A stretch of DNA of 64,000 nucleotides from Spirosoma rigui (GTDB taxonomy: Bacteria > Bacteroidota > Bacteroidia > Cytophagales > Spirosomataceae): positions 868,001-932,000 of the forward strand of contig NZ_CP020105.1 of NCBI RefSeq assembly GCF_002067135.1, written 5' to 3'. A program made the position numbers and the translations under genes. The notes beneath the pieces are model-generated. The model worked only from the letters and a program-made list of their open reading frames with translations, searched no databases and was not told where the DNA came from. Shown here in pieces: positions 45,599-54,749 of the stretch. Position 1 is the first letter of the stretch; every line of letters starts with the position of its first letter.

Positions 45599-45697
45599 AA
45601 AGATGTAGGATGAAGAATATATGATGCATGACACATGGGCAGCGTTTCAGGCCACTATCATACACCATATATTCTGCATCCCACATCATACATCTTT
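45599..45697. repeat. long imperfect inverted repeat before atpC
   Basis: AAAGATGTA (45599-45607) pairs with TACATCTTT (45689-45697), and GGATGAAGAATATATG (45608-45623) pairs with CATATATTCTGCATCC with one mismatch. A 7-base bulge lies on the right arm and a loop of about 40 bases closes it. Confidence 0.65.
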
Positions 45698-45702
45698 CTC
45701 GT

Positions 45703-45948
45703 ATGACGTTAGACATTATTACTCCCGACCGTAAGGTCTACTCCGGTGAGGCTACCGCCGTTACGTTTCCCGGTAGCGAAGGACAGTTTCAGGTGCTGAA
45801 CGATCACGCACCACTGGTTAGCATGCTGGGTCAGGGCCCGATTGTGGTCCAGACCGCAGGTGGTCAGCAGACATTCACCGTCGACGGTGGTGTTGTTGAA
45901 GTGCTTCAGAACCGGGTTTTGGTGCTGGCCGAAGCAGTAACGGTATAA
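45703..45948 (+). CDS. atpC: ATP synthase F1 epsilon subunit (short form)
   Basis: The 81-residue protein contains only the N-terminal beta-sandwich of epsilon: MTLDIITPDRKVYSGEA, GSEGQFQVLNDHAPLVSMLG, VDGGVVEVLQNRVLVLAE. The inhibitory C-terminal helical domain is absent, as is common in Bacteroidota. The frame is open 75 bases upstream through the inverted repeat; the ATG at 45703 matches the family start. Confidence 0.95.
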   Translation: MTLDIITPDRKVYSGEATAVTFPGSEGQFQVLNDHAPLVSMLGQGPIVVQTAGGQQTFTVDGGVVEVLQNRVLVLAEAVTV

Positions 45949-45971
45949 CGAAACAGCGTAGATATAGCAAG

Positions 45972-46006
45972 CAAAGCGGGCTGCCCAATCGGAGCAGCCC
46001 GCTTTG
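45972..46006 (+). terminator. terminator after atpC
   Basis: CAAAGCGGGCTGC pairs with GCAGCCCGCTTTG around a 9-base loop. Confidence 0.8.
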
Positions 46007-46088
46007 TTCGTAATCAGCCTCTAAACGAAAGCATAATAAGCCGGTTCCGTACAGACCAGCCTGCGTTTTTTTCTTTTTTACTTTCATC

Positions 46089-46706
46089 ATGATCAACAAA
46101 CCGTTCATCGTCGGTATTACCGGTGGCAGTGCTTCCGGCAAAACGTCGTTTCTGAAAGGGGTACTGAATGCGTTCCCTGACGACCAGATCTGTCTCATTT
46201 CGCAGGATAATTACTACCGTTCGCTCGACGAAATAATGAAGGACGATCAGGGTATTCACAACTTCGACCTGCCTGAAACGATCGACCATCACCTGTATGC
46301 ACAACACATCGAGCAACTTCGGATGGGGCAAACGGTTTACCAAAAAGAATACGTTTTCAACAACGCTAACGTAGTGCCGCGGATGCTGGCCTTCCAGCCC
46401 GCCCCAATCATTGTTGTTGAAGGCATTTTTGTGTTTCACTTCCGCGAACTGGCCGACCAGATGGATCTCAAAATTTTCATCGACGCCAAGAACAGCATCA
46501 AGCTCGAACGGCGGGTGAAGCGCGACGCCGAAGAACGGGGATACGATCTTGACGATGTAATGTACCGCTGGAAGTACCACGTCAAACCAACCTACAAGCA
46601 ATTCATCAAGCCCTACCGCGCCGAAGCAGACATTGTCATTCCCAACAACGTTCATTATCAGAAAGGGCTGGATGTCGTGATTTCATTCCTTAAAACGAAA
46701 GTATAA
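46089..46706 (+). CDS. udk: uridine kinase
   Basis: The 205-residue kinase phosphorylates uridine and cytidine in pyrimidine salvage. It has P-loop GITGGSASGKTSFLKG, ISQDNYYRSLDE, NFDLPETIDHH, VVEGIFVFH and KRDAEERGYD. Its length is normal for the family. It ends next to a perfect 17-bp inverted repeat shared with the convergent downstream gene. Confidence 0.94.
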   Translation: MINKPFIVGITGGSASGKTSFLKGVLNAFPDDQICLISQDNYYRSLDEIMKDDQGIHNFDLPETIDHHLYAQHIEQLRMGQTVYQKEYVFNNANVVPRMLAFQPAPIIVVEGIFVFHFRELADQMDLKIFIDAKNSIKLERRVKRDAEERGYDLDDVMYRWKYHVKPTYKQFIKPYRAEADIVIPNNVHYQKGLDVVISFLKTKV

Positions 46707-46707
46707 C

Positions 46708-46776
46708 GTAGCGTGGCCATCCTGTCTGCCTGGTTTTACATGACATCAGGCTACGCAGCCAGGATGGCCACGCTAC
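46708..46776. repeat. 17-bp inverted repeat between convergent genes
   Basis: GTAGCGTGGCCATCCTG (46708-46724) and CAGGATGGCCACGCTAC (46760-46776) match exactly. The right arm contains the stop codon of the minus-strand gene. Confidence 0.75.
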
Positions 46777-47870
46777 ACTTCGATCACAACACCATCGCTT
46801 TTGGGGAAGCCCGTACAGGTAAGTACCCAGCCTTCGGCAAGGTCTCGCTCGGTAAGCACATCGTTGATGGTCATATGCACGCTGCCGGCCGTGCAGCGGG
46901 CTATGCAGGTTGAACAGCGGCCACCCCGGCAACTGTAAGGCAACGTGATCCCCTCGTCCAGCGCGGCCTGCAGAATTGATTTGTAGGCGGGTACCTGAAT
47001 ATCGACCTCCCGATCCCGGAAACGTAGCAGAAGCGTCCGATCCTGCGCCAGGGCGGGCGGTGGTGCCAGGGTAATGGGCTCAATGACGAAGTTTTCCCGC
47101 AAAATCTGCTCAGGAGCAATACCGCTGTACACAAGCGTGAACTGCACCATCCGCATATAGTCGACTGGCCCGCACAGGTAGAACCGAAGCGCCGATCGAT
47201 CCGACGCCCCAACCAGTTCCGGCAACATTGTTTCCAGCATGACATTGTTGAGTCGGCCCCGCCGGCTGTTGCCACCAACGCCAACCCAATGATCGGAGGG
47301 ACTACTCAACAGATAGATCAGCCTGAACCGATCAGGGTACTGCCGTTGAATGTCGTCCAGCTCATCACGAAAAATAATCGTCTGTTCGCTCGTATTGCTG
47401 TATAACAACGTAACGCGTCGGGAAGAATTGGACTGCAGTGCCGCTTTGAGCAGACCGAACAATGGCGTAATACCACTCCCCGCCCCAATCAGCACCAGAT
47501 CACCCGCTTGTTGGGGATCGAGCGTAAACCGTCCGGCCGGATGAAGACTGGTAAGCACATCCCCTTTGCGCAGTGTATCGAGCAGGTAACGTGACATCTC
47601 CCCATTTTGAACACGTTTTATGGTGAGCCGCAGCGGCTCGCCCGGTGCCGAACTAAGCGAGTAGGACCGGCGTACTTCATGGTCATTGGTTGGCGACAAA
47701 GCCGCTTCGCCGGGGCGGTGATTCAAAATAAGCGTCAGAAACTGACCGGCCCGGTAACTGACCGGTTGCCCGTCTACTGGCTCCAGAAAATAGCTGTTGG
47801 CTTCGGCCCGGCTGGGTGTTCCCGTTTCCTGCTTGATTCCCACGACCCGAAGTTGAAGAAAGTTGGTCAT
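46773..47870 (-). CDS. FAD/NAD(P)-binding oxidoreductase with C-terminal [2Fe-2S] ferredoxin domain
   Basis: The 365-residue protein has an FAD-binding ferredoxin-reductase domain (YRAGQFLTLILNH, RRSYSLSSAPGE), an NAD(P)-binding domain (VLIGAGSGITPLFGLLKA, YLCGPVDYM) and a plant-type [2Fe-2S] domain. The cluster ligands are in YSCRGGRCSTCIARC with the last in LTCTG. It resembles PaaE, HmpX and related electron-transfer subunits of oxygenases. The frame is open to 48032, but MTNFLQLRVVGIKQE at 47870 is the likely start. The partner oxygenase is not nearby. Confidence 0.9.
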   Translation of the reverse strand: MTNFLQLRVVGIKQETGTPSRAEANSYFLEPVDGQPVSYRAGQFLTLILNHRPGEAALSPTNDHEVRRSYSLSSAPGEPLRLTIKRVQNGEMSRYLLDTLRKGDVLTSLHPAGRFTLDPQQAGDLVLIGAGSGITPLFGLLKAALQSNSSRRVTLLYSNTSEQTIIFRDELDDIQRQYPDRFRLIYLLSSPSDHWVGVGGNSRRGRLNNVMLETMLPELVGASDRSALRFYLCGPVDYMRMVQFTLVYSGIAPEQILRENFVIEPITLAPPPALAQDRTLLLRFRDREVDIQVPAYKSILQAALDEGITLPYSCRGGRCSTCIARCTAGSVHMTINDVLTERDLAEGWVLTCTGFPKSDGVVIEV

Positions 47871-48043
47871 ACTTAATGGCCCTTTTCGCTGATAAACCCG
47901 GCAAACACCCACCCTTGTTTGAAAGCCCGAAACGTTTGCAGATATTCGCCCGGCCGGTTGGCCAGATAAGTCATTGGGATACGGCGCTGTGACATTTACG
48001 GTGCTTTTCGTGTTTATCCTATAAATTGCCAAGCAAACAGTAC

Positions 48044-49033
48044 ATGGAAGCTCTACTCGAAGAAGTACAACGCGTGGGTTATGTGAACAAACCCGTCGAC
48101 GACACTATAGATTTGGTCGCCGAAATAAAACGGCTTAAGAAAGAGAAAAACGCCGTTATTCTCGCTCACTACTACGTCGACGGTGCTATTCAGGACCTGG
48201 CCGATTACATCGGCGACAGCCTCGGCCTTTCGCAGCAGGCTGCCAGTACGGAGGCCGACATGATCGTGTTCTGTGGCGTTCACTTCATGGGTGAAACGGC
48301 CAAAGTGTTGTCGCCCGACAAGAAAGTAGTTATTCCTGACCTGAATGCTGGTTGCTCCCTCGCCGACTCGGCTCCTGCCGATAAGTTTGCCGAGTTTAAA
48401 GCGCGCTATCCCGATCATATTGTTCTGTCGTATATCAACTGCTCGGCCGAAATCAAAGCCCTGTCCGATATAATCGTGACGTCGTCTAACGCACTGAAGA
48501 TTGTCGAAAGCCTGCCGAAAGATCAGAAAATCATCTTTGCGCCGGACGCTAACCTGGGCCGGTTCGTATCGAAGAAGACAGGCCGCGACATGGTGCTGTG
48601 GGACGGAGCCTGTATTGTTCACATTGACATCTCGCTGGAGAAGCTGAACAAACTCCGTATCGACTTTCCCGACGCGAAGTTTATTGCTCACCCCGAGTGT
48701 CAGGAGCATATTCTGAACGAAGCCGATTTTGTGGGGTCGACCACAGCCCTGCTGAAATACGTTGTCGACAGCCCGGAGCAAACCTTCATTGTGGGTACCG
48801 AAGCCGGTATTCTTCATAAGATGCGGGAAGCAGTGCCACACAAGAAAATCATTCCGGCACCGGCAACGGCCAACAATACCTGCGCTTGTTCGGAGTGTCC
48901 ATACATGAAGATGAATACGCTTGAGAAGCTATACAACTGCATGGTCTTTGAGCAGCCGGAAATTCTCGTACCGGAGGACGTTCGGGTGAAGGCCGAGGCC
49001 TCTGTACTGCGAATGCTGGAGTTAAGCAAGTAG
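48044..49033 (+). CDS. nadA: quinolinate synthase
   Basis: The 329-residue [4Fe-4S] enzyme condenses iminoaspartate with dihydroxyacetone phosphate in NAD synthesis. It has [30 protein letters not shown], the SAEIKA segment, HPECQEH and [15 protein letters not shown]. The open frame starts at 48026, but the ATG at 48044 fits the family better. It is upstream of nadB; a decayed toxin gene lies between. Confidence 0.96.
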   Translation: MEALLEEVQRVGYVNKPVDDTIDLVAEIKRLKKEKNAVILAHYYVDGAIQDLADYIGDSLGLSQQAASTEADMIVFCGVHFMGETAKVLSPDKKVVIPDLNAGCSLADSAPADKFAEFKARYPDHIVLSYINCSAEIKALSDIIVTSSNALKIVESLPKDQKIIFAPDANLGRFVSKKTGRDMVLWDGACIVHIDISLEKLNKLRIDFPDAKFIAHPECQEHILNEADFVGSTTALLKYVVDSPEQTFIVGTEAGILHKMREAVPHKKIIPAPATANNTCACSECPYMKMNTLEKLYNCMVFEQPEILVPEDVRVKAEASVLRMLELSK

Positions 49034-49170
49034 ATCAAAGGTTATGAACTGGAGAAACAGTAGCACAACTGGTAGGATCATATCCGCCTGTTACAGGAGA
49101 CGGGCGGTATATCTATCCGTTAGCTGCCGCTGAAATGGCGCAAACGAGGTGATATAGGCCCTGCCAGGCT

Positions 49171-49526
49171 GGCCTATCGTTTGTAGCTGACGAAATTTTT
49201 GATTTCACTATCGTCAATCTATTGCGAAAAAAGGATTTACCCTGCTTACCACAGCGGAATCTTTTCCCAGCATACCTGATATTTACGTTCTTCAAATTGC
49301 CGTTGACCGAAACGCGGTCCTGCTCTCTGAAGATAGAGATTTTGGTGAACTGGCTTATCGACTGCGTATCTCTCACCGTAGCACACTACTGGTGGGGCTG
49401 TTGAAAATGAGTTGTCACGAAGAAACGAAACGGTTTTTTGACGTCATTACAAACCAGGAAACCGAGCTTTTAACTAGTTTTTCTGTACTGCGCAACAACT
49501 TGCTCCGTATCAGACCCGCCAAATAA
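49171..49526 (+). pseudogene. decayed DUF5615 PIN-like toxin gene
   Basis: The first part reads FVADEIFDFTIVNLLRKK in one frame (codons from 49171). The rest reads GFTLLTTAESFPSIPD, AVLLSEDRDFGELAYRLR and a normal C-terminus ending at TAA 49524-49526 in another frame. The frames meet at a run of six A's (49227-49232). One additional A would join them into a complete DUF5615/VapC-type PIN-like protein, with the ADE and DRDFGEL acidic motifs. No ATG is left at the expected start. I could not find an intact DUF433 antitoxin upstream. A sequencing error in the A-run is the main alternative. Confidence 0.7.
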
Positions 49527-49534
49527 AGACACGA

Positions 49535-51121
49535 ATGCCCCATCAATTCGATTTTCTCGTCATTGGCTCCGGTATTGCGGGCCTTAGCTACGCTACCAAG
49601 CTGGGTATGCACTTCGAACGGCTCAACCAACCCGTTCGCATTGGCGTCATTACCAAAGTCCAGGCCGACGAAACCAATACCAAATACGCCCAGGGCGGTA
49701 TTGCTGCCGTATGGGCCGAAGACGACTCCTTTGCCAAACACATTGAAGACACGATGGTAGCTGGCGACTTTCTGAGCGACCGGCATATTGTGGAGATTGT
49801 GGTGAACGAAGGACCCGGCCGGATTCGGGAATTGATTGATTACGGCACCCGCTTCGATAAAGAGCACGATGGTACCGATTATGATCTGGCGAAAGAAGGC
49901 GGTCATTCTGATTACCGGATTCTCCACTTTAAGGATATTACCGGAGCCGAAATTGAGCGAGCCCTGCTGGAAAAGACCCAGTCCCTCTCGTCGATCGAAG
50001 TATTTACCCATTACTACGCCGTTGAGCTTATCACACGGCATCAACTCGGCGAAACCGTTCACCGCTACGACACCGACAATAAATGCTTTGGCGCCTACGT
50101 ACTGAACACCCAAACGGGTCAGGTCGAGCGGTTTCTGGCCAAAACGACCCTGCTGGCCACTGGCGGTATCGGGAGTATCTACCAGAACACAACAAACCCC
50201 AGCATTGCTACCGGCGACGGTATAGCCATGGCCTATCGTGCCAAAGGTATTGGAAAGGACATGGAGTTTATTCAGTTTCACCCAACGGCGCTTTATGAGC
50301 CGGGCAAGAAACCAAACTTCCTGATCTCCGAAGCGGTACGCGGATTTGGCGGTATCCTGCGGAACCGCAAGGGTGAGACATTCATGGAAAACTATGATCC
50401 GCGGCTGTCACTGGCGCCCCGCGACATCGTCGCTCGCGCCATCGACTCCGAGATGAAGAAAGCGGGTGACCCATACGTATACCTGGATGTGACCCACTGC
50501 GACTATGAAAAGTTTATTGAGCACTTCCCCAACATTACGGCCTACTGTCGTGACAACCTGGGGCTTGACCTGCGGAAAGATTACATCCCAGTCGTTCCGG
50601 CGCAGCATTACCTCTGCGGAGGCATCCGGGTCAACGAATGGGGCCAGACAAACATCCAGTTTTTGTACGCCGTCGGCGAATGCGCCTGTACGGGTCTTCA
50701 CGGGGCCAACCGGTTAGCCAGCAATTCCCTGCTCGAAGCAGTCGTTTTTGGCCATCGGGCTTACCAGAAAACGATTGAACTGCTTGACCAAGCCGAACGG
50801 CCCGCATCGATACCAGAATGGAACGACGCGGGAACTACCCACCCCGAAGAGTTGGTACTGGTGACGGAAATGAAAAAAGAACTCGAGGCCATCATGTCCA
50901 ACTACGTTGGTATTGTTCGCTCAAACCGCCGGCTCAAGCGGGCCTTGGACCGGCTCGAGCTGCTGTATCTGGAGCACGAAGAATTGTACAGGCAGTCGAA
51001 AGTATCGGTGCCCATTTGCGAGTTGAGGAATATGATCGAAGTGGCCTATCTGGTCATTAAAATGGCCATGGCCCGGCGGGAGAACACGGGACTACACTAC
51101 AGCCTGGATAACGTGAAGTAG
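49535..51121 (+). CDS. nadB: L-aspartate oxidase
   Basis: The 528-residue FAD enzyme oxidises aspartate to iminoaspartate for NadA. It has an N-terminal FAD site VIGSGIAGLSYATKLG, KYAQGGIAAVWAEDDSF, FIQFHPTALYEPG and CTGLHGANRLASNSLLEA. The C-terminal helical region is complete. It starts 9 bases after the toxin remnant, and nadA and nadB are probably one transcript. Confidence 0.96.
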   Translation: MPHQFDFLVIGSGIAGLSYATKLGMHFERLNQPVRIGVITKVQADETNTKYAQGGIAAVWAEDDSFAKHIEDTMVAGDFLSDRHIVEIVVNEGPGRIRELIDYGTRFDKEHDGTDYDLAKEGGHSDYRILHFKDITGAEIERALLEKTQSLSSIEVFTHYYAVELITRHQLGETVHRYDTDNKCFGAYVLNTQTGQVERFLAKTTLLATGGIGSIYQNTTNPSIATGDGIAMAYRAKGIGKDMEFIQFHPTALYEPGKKPNFLISEAVRGFGGILRNRKGETFMENYDPRLSLAPRDIVARAIDSEMKKAGDPYVYLDVTHCDYEKFIEHFPNITAYCRDNLGLDLRKDYIPVVPAQHYLCGGIRVNEWGQTNIQFLYAVGECACTGLHGANRLASNSLLEAVVFGHRAYQKTIELLDQAERPASIPEWNDAGTTHPEELVLVTEMKKELEAIMSNYVGIVRSNRRLKRALDRLELLYLEHEELYRQSKVSVPICELRNMIEVAYLVIKMAMARRENTGLHYSLDNVK

Positions 51122-51140
51122 CCCCGCGCCAGTTACTGCG

Positions 51141-51950
51141 TCACAAAATACTTTCCCGAACCCGCACGAGCCGTTCCAATAATGCTTCGAGTTGGTCTAG
51201 CGGCAGCATATTTGCGCCGTCTGATTTGGCGACGGCCGGGTTCATGTGGGTTTCGATGAACAACCCGTCGGCACCAACGGCAATGGCCGCTTTGGCAATG
51301 GTAGCAATCAACGCTGGCTTGCCCCCCGTGACACCCGACGACTGGTTGGGCTGTTGCAGTGAGTGCGTACAGTCCATGACCACCGGAACGCCGTGTGCCT
51401 GCATGGCGGGCAGGTTGCGGTAGTCGACGACCAGATCGCCATAGCCGAACGAGTTGCCCCGGTCGGTCAGGAAAACGGTAGCGTCCGGGTTAGCGGTTTT
51501 TACTTTTTCTACCGCAAAGCCCATACTCTCGCCCGACAGGAACTGCCCCTTCTTCACGTTGACCGCCCGCCCGGTTCGGGCTGCGGCTTCAATAAGTTCG
51601 GTCTGCCGACACAGGAAAGCAGGAATCTGGAGTACGTCTACGAATGGAGCTGCCATCGCGGCTTCGTCCGATTCATGGATGTCGGTCACGGTTGGAATAT
51701 CAAACGTATCACCTACTTCCTTCAAGATAGACAGAGCCAGTTCATCACCGATACCGGTAAAGGAATTAGCTTTCGTTCGGTTGGCCTTTCGATACGATCC
51801 CTTGAAAATATAAGGTATTCCCAGCTTGTCAGTAATCGTTACAATACGTTCGGCAATTTGAAGAGCCATGTCTCGGCCTTCAATGGCACAGGGGCCCGCC
51901 ATTAAAAAAAAGCGGTTTGTATCGGTATGTTTGAGTTTGGGAAGTTGCAT
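51141..51950 (-). CDS. kdsA: 3-deoxy-8-phosphooctulonate synthase (KDO-8-P synthase)
   Basis: The 269-residue enzyme makes KDO-8-phosphate for lipopolysaccharide. It has MAGPCAIEG, FKGSYRKANRTKANS, DVLQIPAFLCRQTELIE, GNSFGYGDLVVDYRNLP and LFIETHMNP. The Cys in AGPCAIEG, where E. coli KdsA has Asn, marks the metal-dependent class. The frame is open to 51977; the ATG at 51950 matches the family start. Confidence 0.95.
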   Translation of the reverse strand: MQLPKLKHTDTNRFFLMAGPCAIEGRDMALQIAERIVTITDKLGIPYIFKGSYRKANRTKANSFTGIGDELALSILKEVGDTFDIPTVTDIHESDEAAMAAPFVDVLQIPAFLCRQTELIEAAARTGRAVNVKKGQFLSGESMGFAVEKVKTANPDATVFLTDRGNSFGYGDLVVDYRNLPAMQAHGVPVVMDCTHSLQQPNQSSGVTGGKPALIATIAKAAIAVGADGLFIETHMNPAVAKSDGANMLPLDQLEALLERLVRVRESIL

Positions 51951-52125
51951 TGGCAGACAAGTCATTTTAGGGTACAAAGGTGCGTAAATCCAGCGAACAC
52001 CCGGCTTTAGAGGCAGTAGAGAAGTCAGCCTGAAACGGGCTATACCAACGGATAACTACTAGTTTATCAATTAATTAAGTGCAAAAAAGAGACATAAACA
52101 AAGGAAAGCAAGCCCAAAAAATTGT

Positions 52126-52156
52126 TTGATAATACCGTGGTAAATCTGTTTATTTG
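52126..52156 (+). promoter_or_regulatory. promoter of acpP-fabF-rnc
   Basis: TTG (52126-52128), a 20-base spacer, then TTTATTTG (52149-52156), one change from TAnnTTTG. It is 31 bases before acpP. Confidence 0.5.
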
Positions 52157-52187
52157 CGCAGTTTTTTAACTCCAATGGACTACTAAA

Positions 52188-52427
52188 ATGTCAGAAATTG
52201 CACAGAAAGTAAAGAATATCATCGTTGAGAAACTGGGTGTTGAGGAGTCGGAGGTAACGCCTGAGGCCAGCTTCACTAACGACCTCGGTGCAGACTCACT
52301 CGACACGGTTGAGTTGATTATGGAATTTGAAAAAGAGTTCAATCTTCCTATTCCCGATGATGAAGCCGAAAAGATCGCGACGGTTGGCTTAGCGATTGAG
52401 TACTTAGAAAAGCACATCGGTAAGTAA
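52188..52427 (+). CDS. acpP: acyl carrier protein
   Basis: The 79-residue acidic carrier has the phosphopantetheine Ser in [16 protein letters not shown]. It is followed by fabF and rnc, the usual arrangement. Confidence 0.97.
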   Translation: MSEIAQKVKNIIVEKLGVEESEVTPEASFTNDLGADSLDTVELIMEFEKEFNLPIPDDEAEKIATVGLAIEYLEKHIGK

Positions 52428-52567
52428 GACAGCTACGCTGGTCGCTTTTTCTGCCTGGCAGAATTGAGCAGCCCTTGTTCTGGCTTAGCCATCCATTACC
52501 CGAGAGCATTTGCTGGACGTTCCCGTTCAGTTTTGCTTTCTCTTTCCTCATCACGCAGTATAGCTGT

Positions 52568-53818
52568 ATGACATTCAAACGAGTAGTAGTGACCGGCCTC
52601 GGTGCCTTGACACCAATTGGTAACGATGTAGCCACTTATTGGAACAACTTAGCCGCTGGGGTCAGCGGGGCCGGTCCCATTACGAAGTTTGACGCAAGCA
52701 AGTTTCGGACACAGTTCGCCTGTGAAGTAAAAGGCCTTGACGTGACGCAACACATTCCGCGTCAGGATGCCCGCAAAATGGATGCGTTCACCCATTATGC
52801 ACTGATCGCTACCGACGAGGCTATCCTCGATTCTGGCGTTAACATAGACACACTGGACCGGAACAAAGTTGGCGTCATCTGGGGCTCAGGCATCGGCGGT
52901 CTCAAATCCTTCGAGGATGAAATGATCGACTATGCTAAAGGCGATGGTACACCCCGTATCAACCCTTTCTTTATTGTTCGAATGATTGCCGATAGCGCGT
53001 CGGGCCAAATCTCTATGCGTTATGGCTTCCGGGGGACTAACTACGTTACCGTTTCGGCCTGTGCCTCTACCAACAACGCCATCATTGACGCGTTGAACTA
53101 CATCCGGTTGGGACGGCTGAAAATGTGCGTCGTTGGTGGATCTGAAGCGGCCGTCACCCGCGCGGGTATTGGCGGGTTCAACGCAAACCGTGCCTTATCG
53201 GAACGTAATGACTCGCCCGAAACTGCATCCCGCCCGTATGACAAGGGACGTGATGGTTTCGTGCTGGGAGAAGGTGCTGGTGCCCTTATCCTCGAAGAGT
53301 ACGAACACGCCCAGGCGCGCGGTGCCAAAATTTACGCCGAGTTGATCGGTGGTGGTATGTCGTCCGATGCGTATCATATCACGGCACCTCACCCGGAAGG
53401 TCTTGGCGCTTTTCTGGCTATGCAGGATGCACTGGATGATGCCGGTATTCAGCCATCGGAAATTGACTATATCAACACGCACGGCACATCGACGCCTATT
53501 GGCGACCCGCAGGAGCTGAAAGCGATTCACCAGTTGTTTGGTGAGCATTCCTTTGCGTTGAACATCAGCTCGACCAAATCCATGACCGGTCACTTGCTGG
53601 GCGCTGCTGGCGCTGTAGAAGCGATTGCAGCTATTAAAGCGCTCGAACACCAGCTCGTTCCCCCCACAATCAACTACGTCACACCCGACGAGGAGATTGA
53701 CCCCCGCTTTAACCTGACGGCCAACACGGCTCAGGCTCGTTCGCTGACAACCGTTATGAGCAACGCGTTTGGGTTTGGTGGCCACAATGCCATCGTAATC
53801 TTTCGTAAACTTAGCTGA
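52568..53818 (+). CDS. fabF: 3-oxoacyl-ACP synthase II
   Basis: The 416-residue condensing enzyme elongates fatty acids. The catalytic Cys is in TVSACASTNNAI, and the two His are in NTHGTSTPIGD and KSMTGHLLGAAGA. NAFGFGGHNAIVIF lies near the C-terminus. The frame is open to 52475; the ATG at 52568 (MTFKRVVVTGLGALTPIG) is the normal start. Confidence 0.97.
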   Translation: MTFKRVVVTGLGALTPIGNDVATYWNNLAAGVSGAGPITKFDASKFRTQFACEVKGLDVTQHIPRQDARKMDAFTHYALIATDEAILDSGVNIDTLDRNKVGVIWGSGIGGLKSFEDEMIDYAKGDGTPRINPFFIVRMIADSASGQISMRYGFRGTNYVTVSACASTNNAIIDALNYIRLGRLKMCVVGGSEAAVTRAGIGGFNANRALSERNDSPETASRPYDKGRDGFVLGEGAGALILEEYEHAQARGAKIYAELIGGGMSSDAYHITAPHPEGLGAFLAMQDALDDAGIQPSEIDYINTHGTSTPIGDPQELKAIHQLFGEHSFALNISSTKSMTGHLLGAAGAVEAIAAIKALEHQLVPPTINYVTPDEEIDPRFNLTANTAQARSLTTVMSNAFGFGGHNAIVIFRKLS

Positions 53819-53821
53819 GCC

Positions 53822-54583
53822 GTGCAACTCGCTCTGCCTCGTAGTTTGTTCAACCCCCTCGATTGGTTCCGGTCCGGCGATGCCGACGGACGCAAAAACC
53901 TGCGTCGGTCCATTGCACAAATTATTGGTGAGCGCCCTTCCAACTTGGGTCTGTACCAATTGGCACTCCGGCATACCTCAGCTTCAAAAGCGACCGCAAT
54001 TGAAGGCTTTCGCGAATCAAACGAACGGCTGGAGTACCTGGGCGATGCGGTACTCGGGATGGTCATTGCCGAGTTCCTGTTCAAAAAGTATCCGTACAAA
54101 GACGAAGGTTTTTTAACCGAGATCCGATCAAGGATCGTGAACCGGGAAACCCTGAACGGCATAGCCCGCAAAATAGGTCTCGACGGGCTTATCGAATACG
54201 ATGGTAGCCGAACCCGTAGCCTACCCGCCCGCACATCGATGTACGGCGATGCGCTCGAAGCCCTGGTAGGTGCCGTTTACCTTGATAAAGGCTTCCGGTT
54301 CTCCCGCCGGTTTATCCTGAAAGAGTTGCTGTCACACTACGACATCGAGTCGGTTGTACAGAACAACGTAAACTTTAAAAGCCGCCTGATCGAATGGGCG
54401 CAACGGGCTGGTAAGGATATTCGTTTCGAAATCCTGTCCGAAAAAGGCAATAGCCATTTCCGCGAATTCATTGCGCAGGTCATCATCGACGACGAGCCTT
54501 TTGCTACAGGTTCGGGCTATTCCAAGAAAAAAGCCGAGCAGTCAGCAGCGGAGAAAGCACTCACGCTCGTCGACGAGAAATAA
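53822..54583 (+). CDS. rnc: ribonuclease III
   Basis: The 253-residue enzyme processes double-stranded RNA and rRNA precursors. The RNase III signature NERLEYLGDAVLGMVIAE is at about residues 68-85, and GDALEALVGAVYLDKG carries the second acidic pair. A double-stranded-RNA-binding domain ends the protein (FKSRLIEWAQRAGKDIRFE ... KKKAEQSAAEKAL). It starts with GTG three bases after fabF, so translation is likely coupled. Confidence 0.95.
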   Translation: MQLALPRSLFNPLDWFRSGDADGRKNLRRSIAQIIGERPSNLGLYQLALRHTSASKATAIEGFRESNERLEYLGDAVLGMVIAEFLFKKYPYKDEGFLTEIRSRIVNRETLNGIARKIGLDGLIEYDGSRTRSLPARTSMYGDALEALVGAVYLDKGFRFSRRFILKELLSHYDIESVVQNNVNFKSRLIEWAQRAGKDIRFEILSEKGNSHFREFIAQVIIDDEPFATGSGYSKKKAEQSAAEKALTLVDEK

Positions 54584-54680
54584 CTTCCCATTTTTGCCCC
54601 GTTTTGCCATCAGTCTACACGAGGATTGTGGTCAATTATTGCCTGTATTTTTGGCATAGTTCATCAAAAATCCCTACAAT

Positions 54681-54698
54681 TTGTCAGAATTATGACAA
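54681..54698. promoter_or_regulatory. 18-bp palindrome before hsp20 (possible activator site)
   Basis: TTGTCA-GAATTA-TGACAA is a palindrome with one mismatched pair. It lies 51 bases upstream of the sigma-54-like element. TGTCA/TGACA inverted repeats are common activator sites for sigma-54 promoters, but the assignment is inference. Confidence 0.4.
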
Positions 54699-54749
54699 GA
54701 AAAACGGGTTTTAAATGACAGAATGTCCTTTTGAGCGCTTCCAAATGAA

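Noticed and set aside
49222..49404. 60-residue open frame between nadA and nadB
   Set aside because: It is the out-of-frame reading of the toxin remnant; a neighbouring frame shows the DUF5615-like sequence instead.
54640..54660. Second sigma-54-like site (TTGGCATAG...) before hsp20
   Set aside because: The -24 half fits, but there is no acceptable -12 half at the right distance.
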